NCBI GenBank assembly: GCA_030068145.1
Contig: JAPJBO010000315.1
Location: 170,128 to 234,127 of the forward strand
Direction: 5' to 3'
DNA: 64,000 nt
Origin: Diplonema papillatum
Taxonomy: Eukaryota > Euglenozoa > Diplonemea > Diplonemida > Diplonemidae
The notes under the pieces are model-generated. The model had not been told where the DNA came from, did not search any database, and saw only the letters and a list, made by a program, of their open reading frames with translations. The position numbers and the translations under genes are program-made. Below are positions 1-9,330 of this stretch, piece by piece (position 1 is the stretch's first letter; the number at the start of each line of letters is the position of its first letter).

Positions 1-120
1 TGCTCAACACCGCACTGGTTCCGTCTGCGTCGTGTTTCGGTCTTTTGAGCCACGGACACATGAGGCGGAGCATCATCAACGCGCAACCTGAGTGTCTGCA
101 GACAGGACAGCGGTGTAAGT
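1..120 (+). repeat. Dispersed repeat, copy 1 (second copy at 10399-10520)
   Basis: The first 120 bases closely match 10399-10520 in the same orientation. Both run from 'ctca(a/g)caccgcactgg' to 'gacaggacagcggtgt'. No coding potential is seen. The copy starts at or before the window edge, so its true length is unknown. Confidence 0.8.
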
Positions 121-140
121 CTGGTTTGTGTAGAGGCGGA

Positions 141-431
141 AAATACTCGACGTAGCTGCTTCGACTCCGAATGGAAGGGGGGAAATATAGAGGTAAGGGG
201 CAAATACAATACAAACACAATCTGATTTGTTCTTCGCTTACACCACCGTGTGTTGCTTTCTCACTCAGGACTTTGACCTGTTGTGTTTGTGTGATTTGTC
301 GTGTAGGGGTAGACCCGCATGACCTCACGTCCGTTCAACACGTGGTTCGGTAGTTACAGCACTTGGGATCCCTTCTGTTCTTTGTCGGGCAGCATCGTCG
401 AGCATTTTCTTTCAAGCTGGCGCTTATGTAA
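141..431 (-). repeat. Full terminal repeat (A2B2) of YR retrotransposon I
   Basis: This 291-bp unit runs from 'aaatactcgacgtagctgc' to 'gcgcttatgtaa' and is immediately followed by a second start of the same unit at 432. It contains both halves that flank the ORFs separately (432-537 and 4768-4979). Solo relatives occur at 8900-9100, 10995-11266 and 34611-34905. Confidence 0.85.
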
Positions 432-537
432 AAATACTCGACGTAGCTGCTTCGACTCCGAATGGAAGGGGGGAAATATAGAGGTAAGGGGCAAATACAA
501 TACAAACACAATCTGATTTGTTCTTCGCTTACACCAT
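432..537 (-). repeat. Half repeat B1 of YR retrotransposon I
   Basis: Matches positions 141-246 of the full repeat and stops after TTTGTTCTTCGCTTACACCA. The same 20-mer begins the other half repeat at 4768, so the split point lies in or next to this short shared sequence, a candidate recombination core. Confidence 0.8.
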
Positions 538-568
538 CCAGGACCCCCAGGGACCACGCAGTGGCTTT

Positions 569-2383
569 TCAAGTAGTCAGATCCGGAGGAGGCGAGAGAT
601 CTTCCTCCTTCGGTAACCACCCTCCAGGCGTCGCGTTCTCTTTCGCCTGGGTACCCCGGGTGTACTCGTCCGCCCTCTGTTCGTGGGTCGGCACCCACGC
701 AGCCGTGAGCTCAAGTCCGTACTCTCGGGCCAGATCGAAAATGCGCGACAGTATTATGTTCGCCGCGTAATTCTTCGAGTGGCCCTTGTTCAGGCAATGA
801 ACCGCCGGTAGATTGTCTACCATCAGCTCTACGGACACTCCACGGTGCGTTCTAACGGCCAGCTCGAGGCCTTTCAACACTGCGAAAAGCTCTTTCAAAA
901 AAATGTGCTTTTCCGCGAAGTGACCAAAGAAAATGCCCTGTGACACCCGTTCGGGCTCACCCTCGAGCAGCGCCGCCCATTCTTTTGAGGAGGCGTCGGA
1001 CCATAGTCGGATCGACTGCCCCCCGCGCGTGCCCACTCGCGTGACCCACCGGTTCTCCCCGATGGTCGCCGTGAGGCTTTCAACTTCGCGGGCTGTCGAC
1101 GCCGGAACGTTCACCGGCACGTCCCATGCCTGCAGACCTCCCACCGACAGTCGTGAGGAGAGTCTCTGCACGAACGAAAGAGCGCACCGGGCGTACGCCA
1201 AGGGAAAACGCGTTGTGTACGCGAACCACACCAGAGCGCCGAACAGCCTGTAGAACGCCCGGGGAGAAACGACTCCGCCCCGGAAAACGGCGAGTTCGGA
1301 AGACCGCAGCAGCTTTTCAACCCAAGCAGTGGCCATACTGTACCGAGGTGGGCTGCTGGCCAGATCGAACCGCAGCCCCAAAAGGTCGAACTGCGTGAGG
1401 GGGATCCCGTACTGGCCTTCGTCGTCGTTGAGGACGCAGTGCACCTCACGACATCGCCGGGCGAAACGTGCGAATTTCTCTTCCGGCCAAAGAATCGCCC
1501 ACGATGATAAAATTGTCAACCCACGGGAGACCGTCAGTCTCCGGCAGGATGACGCGAGAAGCTCTCTGTGCTATCGCCGGAGCCCAGCTCCAGCCCATGC
1601 ACATCGCCCTTAAACGGGCTCTGACGAAACTCCCACGTGGGCCCGCAAGGTTCATGCCGAAATACCCGCGGACGCCCTCATCCAGTTCGAACTGGTAGAA
1701 GTAGCTCTTCGCATCCGCCAGGTAGACGACCGCCGAGCTTAGCACCCGATCGATCACGTCGGGCATGGAGGGCAGGAGCATCGGAGGCGGTCGGGGCATG
1801 ACAGCGTTCAGCTTTCGTCCATCGCACACGAACCTCTCCCCCCCGCTCTTCTTGGGAACCGTGAATGCGGGGAGCACGACTCTCGGATGCTCGTGTGCTA
1901 CCTCCGCGACACCGTACTTCAGCAGGTCCGGAAGGTGGTGTAGCATCCGCCTCGAGGTCCCGCGCGCTATGGCCTCTGAGTGCCAAGAGGAGGCGTCGCG
2001 GACTAGCGCGGACTCGAAGGACTCACGCGACCTGATAACGTCCAACACGCCTCCGAGTAGGCCGTGTGTATCCATGGCAAGGAGCCTGTCGAGATCCATG
2101 AAGGAGGACGTGATGGGCGCTAAATACCCCTCCGAGCTGCGCTGCGCCGGAGGAGCGGCAAGCTCGTTGACGATGAGGTCGCCCCCGTAGGCGACGGTGA
2201 CGAAAGGCGTAAAATCCGACGGCGGGGCATCGCCGATGCCCCCATGGTGCCGGATCGCTTCCAAAAACGCCGGGGGGGGTACATCCTGCGACAAAGCATC
2301 GGGTCCAGGATAGCACTTGGACAGGGGGTTACGAGGAGCTCTCTTCGGCGGCCTGTATGGGAAAACCGGTTCCAAAGGGAGGC
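569..2383 (-). pseudogene. RT-RNase H of YR retrotransposon I, frameshifted
   Basis: The reverse transcriptase frame is open from about 2383 to 1446 and the RNase H frame from 1519 to 569. RT landmarks are FTVPKKSGGERFVCDGRKLN (fingers), YLADAKSYFYQFELDE (motif A), MCMGWSWAPAIAQR (motif B) and WVDNFIIVGD (motif C). Motif C has Asn in place of the second catalytic Asp of the usual DD pair. Just after motif C, near 1500, the sequence changes frame by one base into WPEEKFARFARRC, so one protein cannot be made without a shift. RNase H keeps its four acidic positions: LWSDASS, the Glu of FLKELFAVLKG, MVDNLPAV and the Asp of EQRADEYTRG. The copy is probably inactive for reverse transcription. Confidence 0.8.
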
Positions 2384-3345
2384 TCACAGGAGGGTTGCCG
2401 ACGCGCCTGCCGTCTCCCGGACGAGGGGTACCTCCGCCTCCGGGAGGTAGCGCACAAGGGCATCCTGGGTCGAGTGGCGGGACACTCTCCGGAGCGTGTC
2501 GAGGTCGACGCCCATCCTCAGGAGGCGAAACAGCGCCCCCCGGCGCAGGGAATGCCCCGTCAGAGCCTGGTTGGCCCTCTTCAGCGCCGCCACGACGCGG
2601 CGGAACGTGACGCCCGCGAAAATACGTTGACCCGGGCGCGTGGAGCGGAGGAGGGATCGGAGAGTCTGATCCTGCGGGGGTGGAAGGACCACGCCGGTCA
2701 CCTGTCCCAAACGGAAAGGGTCCGATTTCGAGCCGACCCAGTTCACCGACCAGAAATCGGAGCTCTCGGTCACGTTTCGGGCCTCTCTGGTAAGGACATC
2801 GTCCACCCGGGCTGCCCCCTGCCACGCGAGGGTGATGGCCAGACGCATCACGGGATCTGATTCGAGGCGCACGGCGCGCTCCACATCCTCCTTTGTGGCC
2901 GGAACTGCCTGCTTGGTCGGCCGCAAAGCACCCGCCCTCTTCAGGGACCTGACGAAGTCTCGAACCAGCTGACTCTCGATCGGTCGACCGAGACGCTTCT
3001 CCGCGGATTGTACGTTGACCACGTACTGTATCGCGGTGGACGGAGAGATGGGGTTCAGTTCGCGCGACAGGAGACGCGTCACAAACAGAACGACCGCCGT
3101 CGGAACGTCCAACGGCGTACCGAATCGCGTCTCCCAGTGATGGCGGAACTCTAGGAAGCGCCGGTACACCGAGTGAACGCCGCGTCGCGTCGACAACGCC
3201 AGCGCGTCGCCGATGTACGAGTTGGCCTTGCCAACAAGTCTCTCCCGCTCGCCGTTCGACAGCGGAGGCTCCAACAAAAGCGCCCGACCACCGGATGTCG
3301 CGCGCGGAGGTGGGGGGAAGCGGTCCAGGACGCTCACCGAGACCC
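2384..3345 (-). CDS. Tyrosine recombinase of YR retrotransposon I
   Basis: About 320 residues with the phage-integrase/Crypton-DIRS signature. Arg lies in GAARVDDVL, the HxxR box in TGHSLRRGAL, and His then Tyr in SRHSTQDALVRYL, so all five usual catalytic positions can be assigned. The N-terminal part (NSYIGDALALSTRRGVHSVY onward) fits a SAM-like core-binding domain. No ATG is found near the expected start. The frame opens at the gag stop (3334) and lies -1 relative to gag, with an AAGGGG run eight bases before that stop, so expression by -1 frameshifting is possible. It would cut and rejoin a circular cDNA with the genome. Confidence 0.85.
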
Positions 3346-4762
3346 CTTCCTCCTGTTGCCGGTGCGCGCCCCGTCCGCCTGCGGAAGGGGGGCTGCGCTG
3401 TGGGGAGGGGCAGCGCGCCTCGTCTGTGGTAACCCCCGAGACCGGGCGGGCTTCGTTGGCTGCTCGTCCGCCTTCCGCATCGCCTGGTACCCCCGGCGGA
3501 GAAAGGCGGGCACCACGTCCTCCTCGTGGTACGCCTTCTGGAGGTCCGCCGCAACGGACCAGCCCGCCTTGAGGCCTGTTTTGAGTACCACTAGGCGGTG
3601 CAAGGTGCTCTCGGCGAGCTGCACCATCCCCTCTGGGTCGGAGGAGTCGTCCATCAGATGCAGGATGCACGAGAGGTGGTGAAGGAGGTGCTGGCCGTCG
3701 TTCGCCAGGGTCTGCGACCCGTTGAGGACTTCCGCGAAAATATCGCGGATGTGGACGAGGAGCAGCGACTTCTCGACCTGCCCGTAGGACAGCCACACAC
3801 GGGGGTCGAGGAGCCCGGGGCCCGGGGTGATCAGCGCTGGTTGGGATTGAACGGACCCGCGCTCCAGCGCGTCGAGCGGGTCCTGCTGAAAAACCTCCGT
3901 CTGGGAGGGTGCCGAGAAATGTTGCCCCGCGAATGGGTTCTCCTGGACCGGTTGGGAGGGCTGCGTCGGCGCAGGAACGGGAGCCGGCGGCTGGGGGGCA
4001 GAGAAGGGCGCCGGAACATGGCCTGCCCCCGCGTGATGCGACCCGAACGGGACGCGAGAGGCATCGACGAGGGGAGGCGGGGGCGGCACTTCCATGCTGC
4101 GCTGGACAGATGGGCGCTGAGGGGCTGGGGGCGAGGAGCGTTCCACGAGCTCCAGCACCATCGCGGTGAGGCGCTCCACCTGGCCCTCCAGGCGCCGGAT
4201 GTCGTCCGGGCGTTCCGCAAACGTCACCCGCCTCGCGGGTGTGTCCTGCACGTCGACCTGCAGGGCCCGGGCGACCTCTTCGTCCCCCTCCGGTGTTCCC
4301 GGGAGCGGAATCCCCGAGGGGGTGCGCGGAGCAGCAGCGGAAGACGAGGCGGCGGAGGGGTCAGCCGCGGCAGCAGCAGACGTGGCGGCAGTTGAGGAGG
4401 TGCGGGCGGCGTAATCCGCCGAGTCCGAGTGTGTGGCGGCCAGGTAGTCGAGGGGAGGGGCCGTCGTGGGCGGGCGACACTGACCGAATCAGCTCTTCGA
4501 AGTCAGCCGGGGTGGCCGTGGGCGCGGACGCGCATGCCAACCAAGCCAACACCCACTGCGCCGTTCCGCTCGGCGGCTGCTCGCCCCCCAGGGCCCCTAA
4601 CAGGGACCTCAGGTAAGCGTCCGCGGAAGCGCCGGCAACCCCTGCCAACCGGATAATCGGCCGCAGCCGACCATTGTCCGGACGAAAATGGAAAGCGGAC
4701 GGAACTTGGAGCCCCGTAGCCTGCTTCACCCACTCCACCGCGGCCTCCCTGCTCCACTTCAT
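3334..4762 (-). pseudogene. Gag-like protein of YR retrotransposon I (one frame break)
   Basis: The ATG at 4762 lies only 6 bp inside repeat A1 and starts MKWSREAAVEWVKQATG. This frame runs to 4361. The continuation, Ala/Pro-rich then a coiled-coil stretch (EGQVERLTAMVLELVER), lies one frame over and ends at 3334 with a basic tail (ARTGNRRKGSR). The frame change falls near 4400-4480 and looks like decay rather than a programmed event, since the equivalent ORF of element II is unbroken. No zinc knuckle is visible. The assignment rests on position, coiled coil and basic tail, so 'gag' is by analogy. Confidence 0.6.
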
Positions 4763-4767
4763 CCCCT

Positions 4768-4979
4768 TTTGTTCTTCGCTTACACCACCGTGTGTTGCTT
4801 TCTCACTCAGGACTTTGACCTGTTGTGTTTGTGTGATTTGTCGTGTAGGGGTAGACCCGCATGACCTCACGTCCGTTCAACACGTGGTTCGGTAGTTACA
4901 GCACTTGGGATCCCTTCTGTTCTTTGTCGGGCAGCATCGTCGAGCATTTTCTTTCAAGCTGGCGCTTATGTAAAAATAT
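4768..4979 (-). repeat. Half repeat A1 of YR retrotransposon I (5' end)
   Basis: Matches positions 227-431 of the full repeat, starting with TTTGTTCTTCGCTTACACCA and ending at 'cttatgtaaaaata'. It forms the outer 5' boundary of the minus-strand element and probably carries the promoter of the gag transcript. No promoter motif can be proven. Confidence 0.8.
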
Positions 4980-5110
4980 TGGTTTAAGTTCAGGCAGAAC
5001 ATTGCCTGTCAGCATCTCTTGCCCGTTCGAAAGAGATAAGGGAAGAGGGAAAAAGGGAGCACGACTCCGTCCACAAGGAATTGGGCCCCTGATGTCCCTT
5101 GGTTTATCTT
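4980..5110 (+). repeat. Dispersed repeat family J
   Basis: The pattern 'ggtttaagttcaggcagaac..tgcctg..' recurs at 8500-8560, 10900-10960, 24150-24200, 24880-25000, 30120-30205 and 53630-53715. The copies share a 'gcagnacactgcct..catgcatg' core and, in some, 'cttcttcgaagaaga'. Several copies lie in introns, close to splice sites. Confidence 0.6.
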
Positions 5111-5213
5111 TTTGCCACGCCCCCGACAACAGCTTGTGCCAGACGAGCCTACGAAGTCTTCACTGTGGCTGGTTCCTTCGAGATAGGCTTAATATGCACC
5201 ACGCGGTGTGTTG

Positions 5214-6920
5214 CTACAATTGCTCACTCACGGTCGGAGGGGGGTGCCATACCGGGACGTTGAACTTGAAGTTGAGGGTCGACTTGCCCTTGGCGGCGGC
5301 GGCGAGGTCCTTCCAGTTCTTCACCGGCTTATCGTTGACGTGCGACAGCTGCGCTCCGATGAACTTGTGCAGCCCGAACTTGTCGCCGACGCCGCCGGGC
5401 GTGACGGTTTTGAGCACCAGCGTCGCCTCGTCGCAGAAGATGTCCAGCGACTCCGCCGGAAGCTTCTTGATGACGACATCCTGCACCACTTTGTCGAACG
5501 CCTCTTTGTCGTCGGTCTGCAGGGACTGCGCGAACTCTGTCTTCGACGTTTCGTAGTCGTCTCGCAGGGCGGCCGGGTACTGGCCGATCCAGTCCTCGTA
5601 GATGGCTCCCTTGGTGCGGTACCTCTCGCAGAGCTTCAGCAGGACGCTGTCGAACAGGAACGTCCCGTCCTCGATCCTCTTCATCAGTCCGTCAGCGAGC
5701 TGCACGTAGCGCGGGTCGTATCTTTCGTAGAACTGCTCGAGCACGAAACGCTCGAGGGCGGCGCATTCGGCGCCCAGCCACTCGGCGTCGTTGACTTCGA
5801 ACTTCCTGCAGAGCGCCATGGTCATCTTGTCGATGGTCGTGTTCCCGCTCATGATCCTCGCGACCAGGTCGTCGATCGCGGAGTCGCCCTGCACGAGCTC
5901 GTTCTCGTAGAAGAACACCTCCAACCGGAACCGCACGGCCTCCTCGGTCAGCGGCGGCCCGTCGCCGGCCTTCCTCAAGATGCCAGACCTCGGCTTCTTC
6001 GGGCGAACGGGCTCGTTGCTGGAACGCGATACGCTGGTCAACGTGCAGGCACTCCATCCCTCCTGCATGCCCGGGGTCCCGCCGAAGTACTCCCAAGCCT
6101 CGGTCTTGTCGGGGAAGACGCCTTGGTGCGGCGTGGCGCTGGACACGATGCCGAGGTTGTCCATCATCCGCATCGCGGAGGCGAACATCCAGTACCCGCC
6201 TTCCGCGCAGTAGAGCCTCTGACGCTTGTGCTGCCAGACCGGATACCCGTTCATCTCTTCCGCGCTGAGGTTGTAGACGCCTTCGATCTCCGGCTGCTCG
6301 AAGCATGTCACGTACAACGTACGGGGCACAGTACCGGCGTCCTCATCGGTCTTCCACGTCACGTTCTTCTCGACGTTCCCCGACGACGCCTTCGCACCCG
6401 GAGAGCTAGACACAGGCCCGGGGGATTGCACTCCCGGACGCGACCACACATCGCCGTCGTTCCACGACACTCTGTCGGTGGTGGAGTCGTCGAGGACTAA
6501 GTTGGACCCGGCGAGGGTGATGACGTCTCCTGAGACGGTGAACTTTTTTTTCTCGTTGTCCATGTCGCCGAAGGTGGCGAGGTTGCCGGCGATGGACACG
6601 GCGAGCTTCTGCGAGGTGATCCAGTCGCCAGCGAGGAGCCTGATGACCTCGTCGGCGCCGTTCATTTTGAAGATGACGTCGAGCGGCGCGTTCTTGTTCG
6701 CGCCGCCGGCGTCGCCGAACGGGTCGTGGGCCGTGTCGCCCGCCGGCGCCCGGCGAGACCGCCACGAAAACCAGCTCCTCCCCGGCGACGCGTTCTCCGT
6801 CTTCTTCACGCCGACGGCGGCGGCCGCCGCCTCCCTCTCGTCCTTCTCGTCGTTCCGCGGCGCCTCGACGTCGACCGGCGTGCCGCCCCACATCCACTTC
6901 TTCATGGATTCGAACGCCAT
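5214..6920 (-). CDS. Alveolate-type multidomain protein with C-terminal PDZ-like domain (568 aa)
   Basis: The ATG at 6920 (MAFESMKKWMWGG) is the first in a good frame after a C/T-rich leader. Residues 1-80 are low complexity with a basic/aromatic patch (GRSWFSWRSRR). Residues 81-162 form a module ending TTDRVSWNDGDVWSRPG. Residues 200-300 hold a module with GVYNL, MNGYPVW, RLYCAEGGYWMF and EAWEYFG, also found in the gene at 25.9 kb. Residues 320-490 are predicted helical and rich in charged residues. Residues 495-560 look like a PDZ fold (TPGGVGDKFGLHKFIG, AQLSHVNDKPV). The function is unknown; a protein-binding scaffold is an inference. The stop at 5214 follows a good donor (GTGAGT at 5231), so splicing to an exon left of the window is possible. 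Confidence 0.7.
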   Translation of the reverse strand: MAFESMKKWMWGGTPVDVEAPRNDEKDEREAAAAAVGVKKTENASPGRSWFSWRSRRAPAGDTAHDPFGDAGGANKNAPLDVIFKMNGADEVIRLLAGDWITSQKLAVSIAGNLATFGDMDNEKKKFTVSGDVITLAGSNLVLDDSTTDRVSWNDGDVWSRPGVQSPGPVSSSPGAKASSGNVEKNVTWKTDEDAGTVPRTLYVTCFEQPEIEGVYNLSAEEMNGYPVWQHKRQRLYCAEGGYWMFASAMRMMDNLGIVSSATPHQGVFPDKTEAWEYFGGTPGMQEGWSACTLTSVSRSSNEPVRPKKPRSGILRKAGDGPPLTEEAVRFRLEVFFYENELVQGDSAIDDLVARIMSGNTTIDKMTMALCRKFEVNDAEWLGAECAALERFVLEQFYERYDPRYVQLADGLMKRIEDGTFLFDSVLLKLCERYRTKGAIYEDWIGQYPAALRDDYETSKTEFAQSLQTDDKEAFDKVVQDVVIKKLPAESLDIFCDEATLVLKTVTPGGVGDKFGLHKFIGAQLSHVNDKPVKNWKDLAAAAKGKSTLNFKFNVPVWHPPPTVSEQL

Positions 6921-7029
6921 TTTCGGATGCGCGCGCAGGTGGTGGAAGGGGGGGGGGGAGTAAAGACTTCTCCTTTTCTTTGTTTTGCTTTGCAAAAAGA
7001 CGAGGGGGTGTGTTTTTTTTCGGTTTCCT

Positions 7030-7200
7030 TTTTCTCTTGTGGGTTGCCCTTCAATGTATTGTGCAGGCTAAAAAGACGTAGGCAGCGTGTTTTGGTGGTT
7101 GATCAGAATTCCTTACCTGAATACACACAGGGTAAATACAAGTGGGAAAACGATCAACCGGCACGCACAAACAAAACGAAGCGCCTGTCTTTTTGAGGTG
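7030..7200 (-). repeat. Dispersed repeat family A (reverse copy)
   Basis: Reverse complement of the unit at 34906-35090. It includes 'ttgatcagaattcc', 'ggcagcgtgttttggtgg' and 'gggttgcccttcaatg'. It sits just upstream of the gene at 6920. Other copies are at 31130-31285, 38811-38880 (part) and 52678-52736 (part). Confidence 0.75.
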
Positions 7201-7554
7201 CTTGTTGCAGACTGTTTCGAGTTATTCAAGCAGCCGGTGGTTTTGAGTCTCCGGTTGACCGTTTGAGGCAACGTAGGGTGTCCAAGGGTAGGGAATAACG
7301 GTTGCAAGGACGACCACTGTCGGTTTGGTAAGCCTTGCTCTTCTGTCGCACAGCTTCTGTTTGTAAACGGCGTGGTCTTTTTTTTTTTTTTTAGCCACAT
7401 GCAATGTGTGAGGAAACTGAACCGCCCAAGTATGATCATGATCTTTTTTTTTTTTGCCAATTTTCCACCTGAAACCACGTCCAGGATGGGCTCAGGGTAA
7501 CGAAAACTAGCTTCCCTTTCTACTTTCTCGTACTCTCGCGCTGTACGGTTTTCG

Positions 7555-7680
7555 TTCGTGTCCACGTCTCCGAAGGTGGCGAGGTTGCCGGCGGTGGCCA
7601 CCGCGAGCTTCTGCGACGTGATCCAGTCGCTGGCGAGGAGCCTGATGGCCTCGTCGGCTCCGTTCATTTTGAAGAACGGG
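7555..7680 (-). pseudogene. Duplicated exon fragment of the 5214-6920 gene
   Basis: On the minus strand this reads FFKMNGADEAIRLLASDW followed by ITSQKLAVATAGNLATFGD, nearly the same as residues 83-119 of the neighbouring protein. A possible acceptor (gagctgcag) precedes it, but similarity stops abruptly after FGDVD and no matching downstream exon was found. It is best read as a partial tandem duplication or the remains of a second paralogue. Confidence 0.6.
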
Positions 7681-8499
7681 GCTGCAGCTCTCCTGGGTCT
7701 GGGGATTTCCGGCGCTTGATTGACGACGCGAACAAGTTCTGTCGATTCATCGTGGGAAAGCTAAACGCGTAACGAACCACTCACTAGGAAGGTGTTGGGC
7801 ACCGGATTCCAAAGGAATCGGGCAACAAAAGTTCCTACCCACCCACATCGGCTTGCTTGTCTTGTTTTTCGTGTCAGCGTTCAGCGCGAGATACAGGGGT
7901 CCTGGGTTCCCGCCCTCCGTCCCCCGGTGGCCTCCTGGGCCAGCCTGTTTCTCCCACCATTCAGCGGCTATCTCGGGGGGTTACCCCATCGTAAGTGCAA
8001 TTCGTTTAGGTTTCTTCCTTTCGCGTTCATTTCATAGAATTCGTCGAGATCGTCCCCGAGTGAAGCGCACAAAGCATTCCTTCAACCCGAAAGAAAAGGC
8101 AAGCCGAGAACTGCGAACGTGCCGGGACACGGTGAGATAGAACGAGGAGCCGAAGACCAACTGCGGTTCTGCAGGTCCAGACCACAGGACGAGCGTTTAA
8201 ACACGAGCCGAACAGTGAAAAACAAGAATACGGTTAAAGGGCAGGGGTAAGAAACGAATGTCGAGAACGAGGAAAAGAAACGAAGAAGACGTCAGAAAAA
8301 AGTGAGGGTGGGGGGAAGGAGGGCCGCAATGGGGTAGGGACCGACCGCTTGGAAAGAAAATAAAAGCAAGTCTTGCTGTGCGGAGCATTCTCTTCGTTCT
8401 ACTGTTTTGTGGGCCGCACCAATGTGTCACTCGACCATTTCTTCTGAAAACGCACTTCGTTCGGGTTTGGGGGTATGTTAATGTCCTTCGCGTGTACAA

Positions 8500-9330
8500 C
8501 ACGGGGAATATCTTAGTTCGATGATTGGACAAAACACTGCCTCTCATGCAGGATGGGGACAGTGCTTTGTATGGAGATTCTCCGATTGTACCCCTGTTGC
8601 GTTCAAGCATTCCGTTGTCCCGGAAATGCTCCCTTCGGTCAAAAATACGAGAGGGACTGCCTTGTGCCCATTTCGAAGGAGGCAAGAGGGGGAGAAAACA
8701 ATACAACTACAAAGTGGGTCTTTTTTGTTGAACGCTTACGCCCGCCACTAAATCCAGCTTTACCTGTATTTCGTGTGGGCTACAGCACATTTACCTCCTT
8801 TGATCTATCGCAACTGGCAGTCTCCTCAAGCATTTTCTACAAAGCAGGTGCTTATACAAATGCACGATTATGATTTAGGGTGCAAGTTCACTCAGAGACA
8901 TTTGTTCTTCGCTGACACCACCGTGTGTTGTTTTTTCACAGGACTTTGACCCGTTGTGTTTGTGTGTCTTGTCGTGCAGGGGTAGACCCGGATGACGACA
9001 CGTCCGTTCAACACATGGTTCGGTAGTTACAGCACTTGGGATCCCTTTGGTTCTTCGTCTGGCATTGACTCTGTCGAGCAGTTCCTTTCAAGGTGGCCCC
9101 GGGCAACGCGACCTCATAGAAGGGCACACAGCACAGTGAACGGAGACGGGGGCATCTTGGCCAGCCAAGCAGAAATACTCGGAGGGGCTGCCCGGTGCCC
9201 ATTTCGACGGAGGCTAGAGGAGGGGAGGGGGAAGGCGGGGGAAACAACACAATTCCAAATGGGTCCTTCTTCGTGTTGCCGGCAACCACTTATTAGCTTC
9301 TTCGTTGAACGCTCTCGCCCGGCATCAATG
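8500..9330 (+). repeat. Cluster of solo retroelement-like repeats (families J, F, B, F)
   Basis: Four repeat pieces follow each other: J at about 8500-8560; F at 8640-8870 ('gagggactgccttgtgccc', 'gggggagaaaacaatacaac', ending 'aagcaggtgcttatacaaa'); a diverged B copy at 8900-9100; and a diverged F piece at 9175-9330. F has the same layout as B (opening near 'aaatactcga', G-rich middle with 'caatacaa', end 'gcttatrtaaa'). F is therefore probably the terminal repeat of a related YR element. Confidence 0.55.

Larger units (their letters stand above)
141..4979 (-). mobile_element. Tyrosine-recombinase retrotransposon I (gag-YR-RT-RH, split direct repeats)
   Basis: On the minus strand the order is terminal repeat A1 (4979-4768), gag, tyrosine recombinase, reverse transcriptase, RNase H, then B1 (537-432) followed directly by a full A2B2 repeat (431-141). 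This A1-ORFs-B1-A2-B2 layout is the split direct repeat structure of DIRS/Ngaro/VIPER-type retrotransposons. These are thought to integrate from a circular DNA intermediate through the recombinase rather than an integrase. No target-site duplication is visible, as expected. The gene order with YR before RT differs from classical DIRS and Ngaro and resembles what I recall for trypanosomatid VIPER. The copy is degenerate, with frame breaks in gag and RT. Confidence 0.85.

Noticed and set aside
2384..3796. Recombinase ORF starting at 3796
   Set aside because: The part above 3345 is the shadow of gag in another frame and is Pro/Arg-rich; protein-like sequence begins only at the gag stop.
5208..6500. 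430-aa plus-strand ORF
   Set aside because: It is the antisense shadow of the GC-rich minus-strand PDZ gene; it lacks protein-like composition and its partner strand has clear domains.
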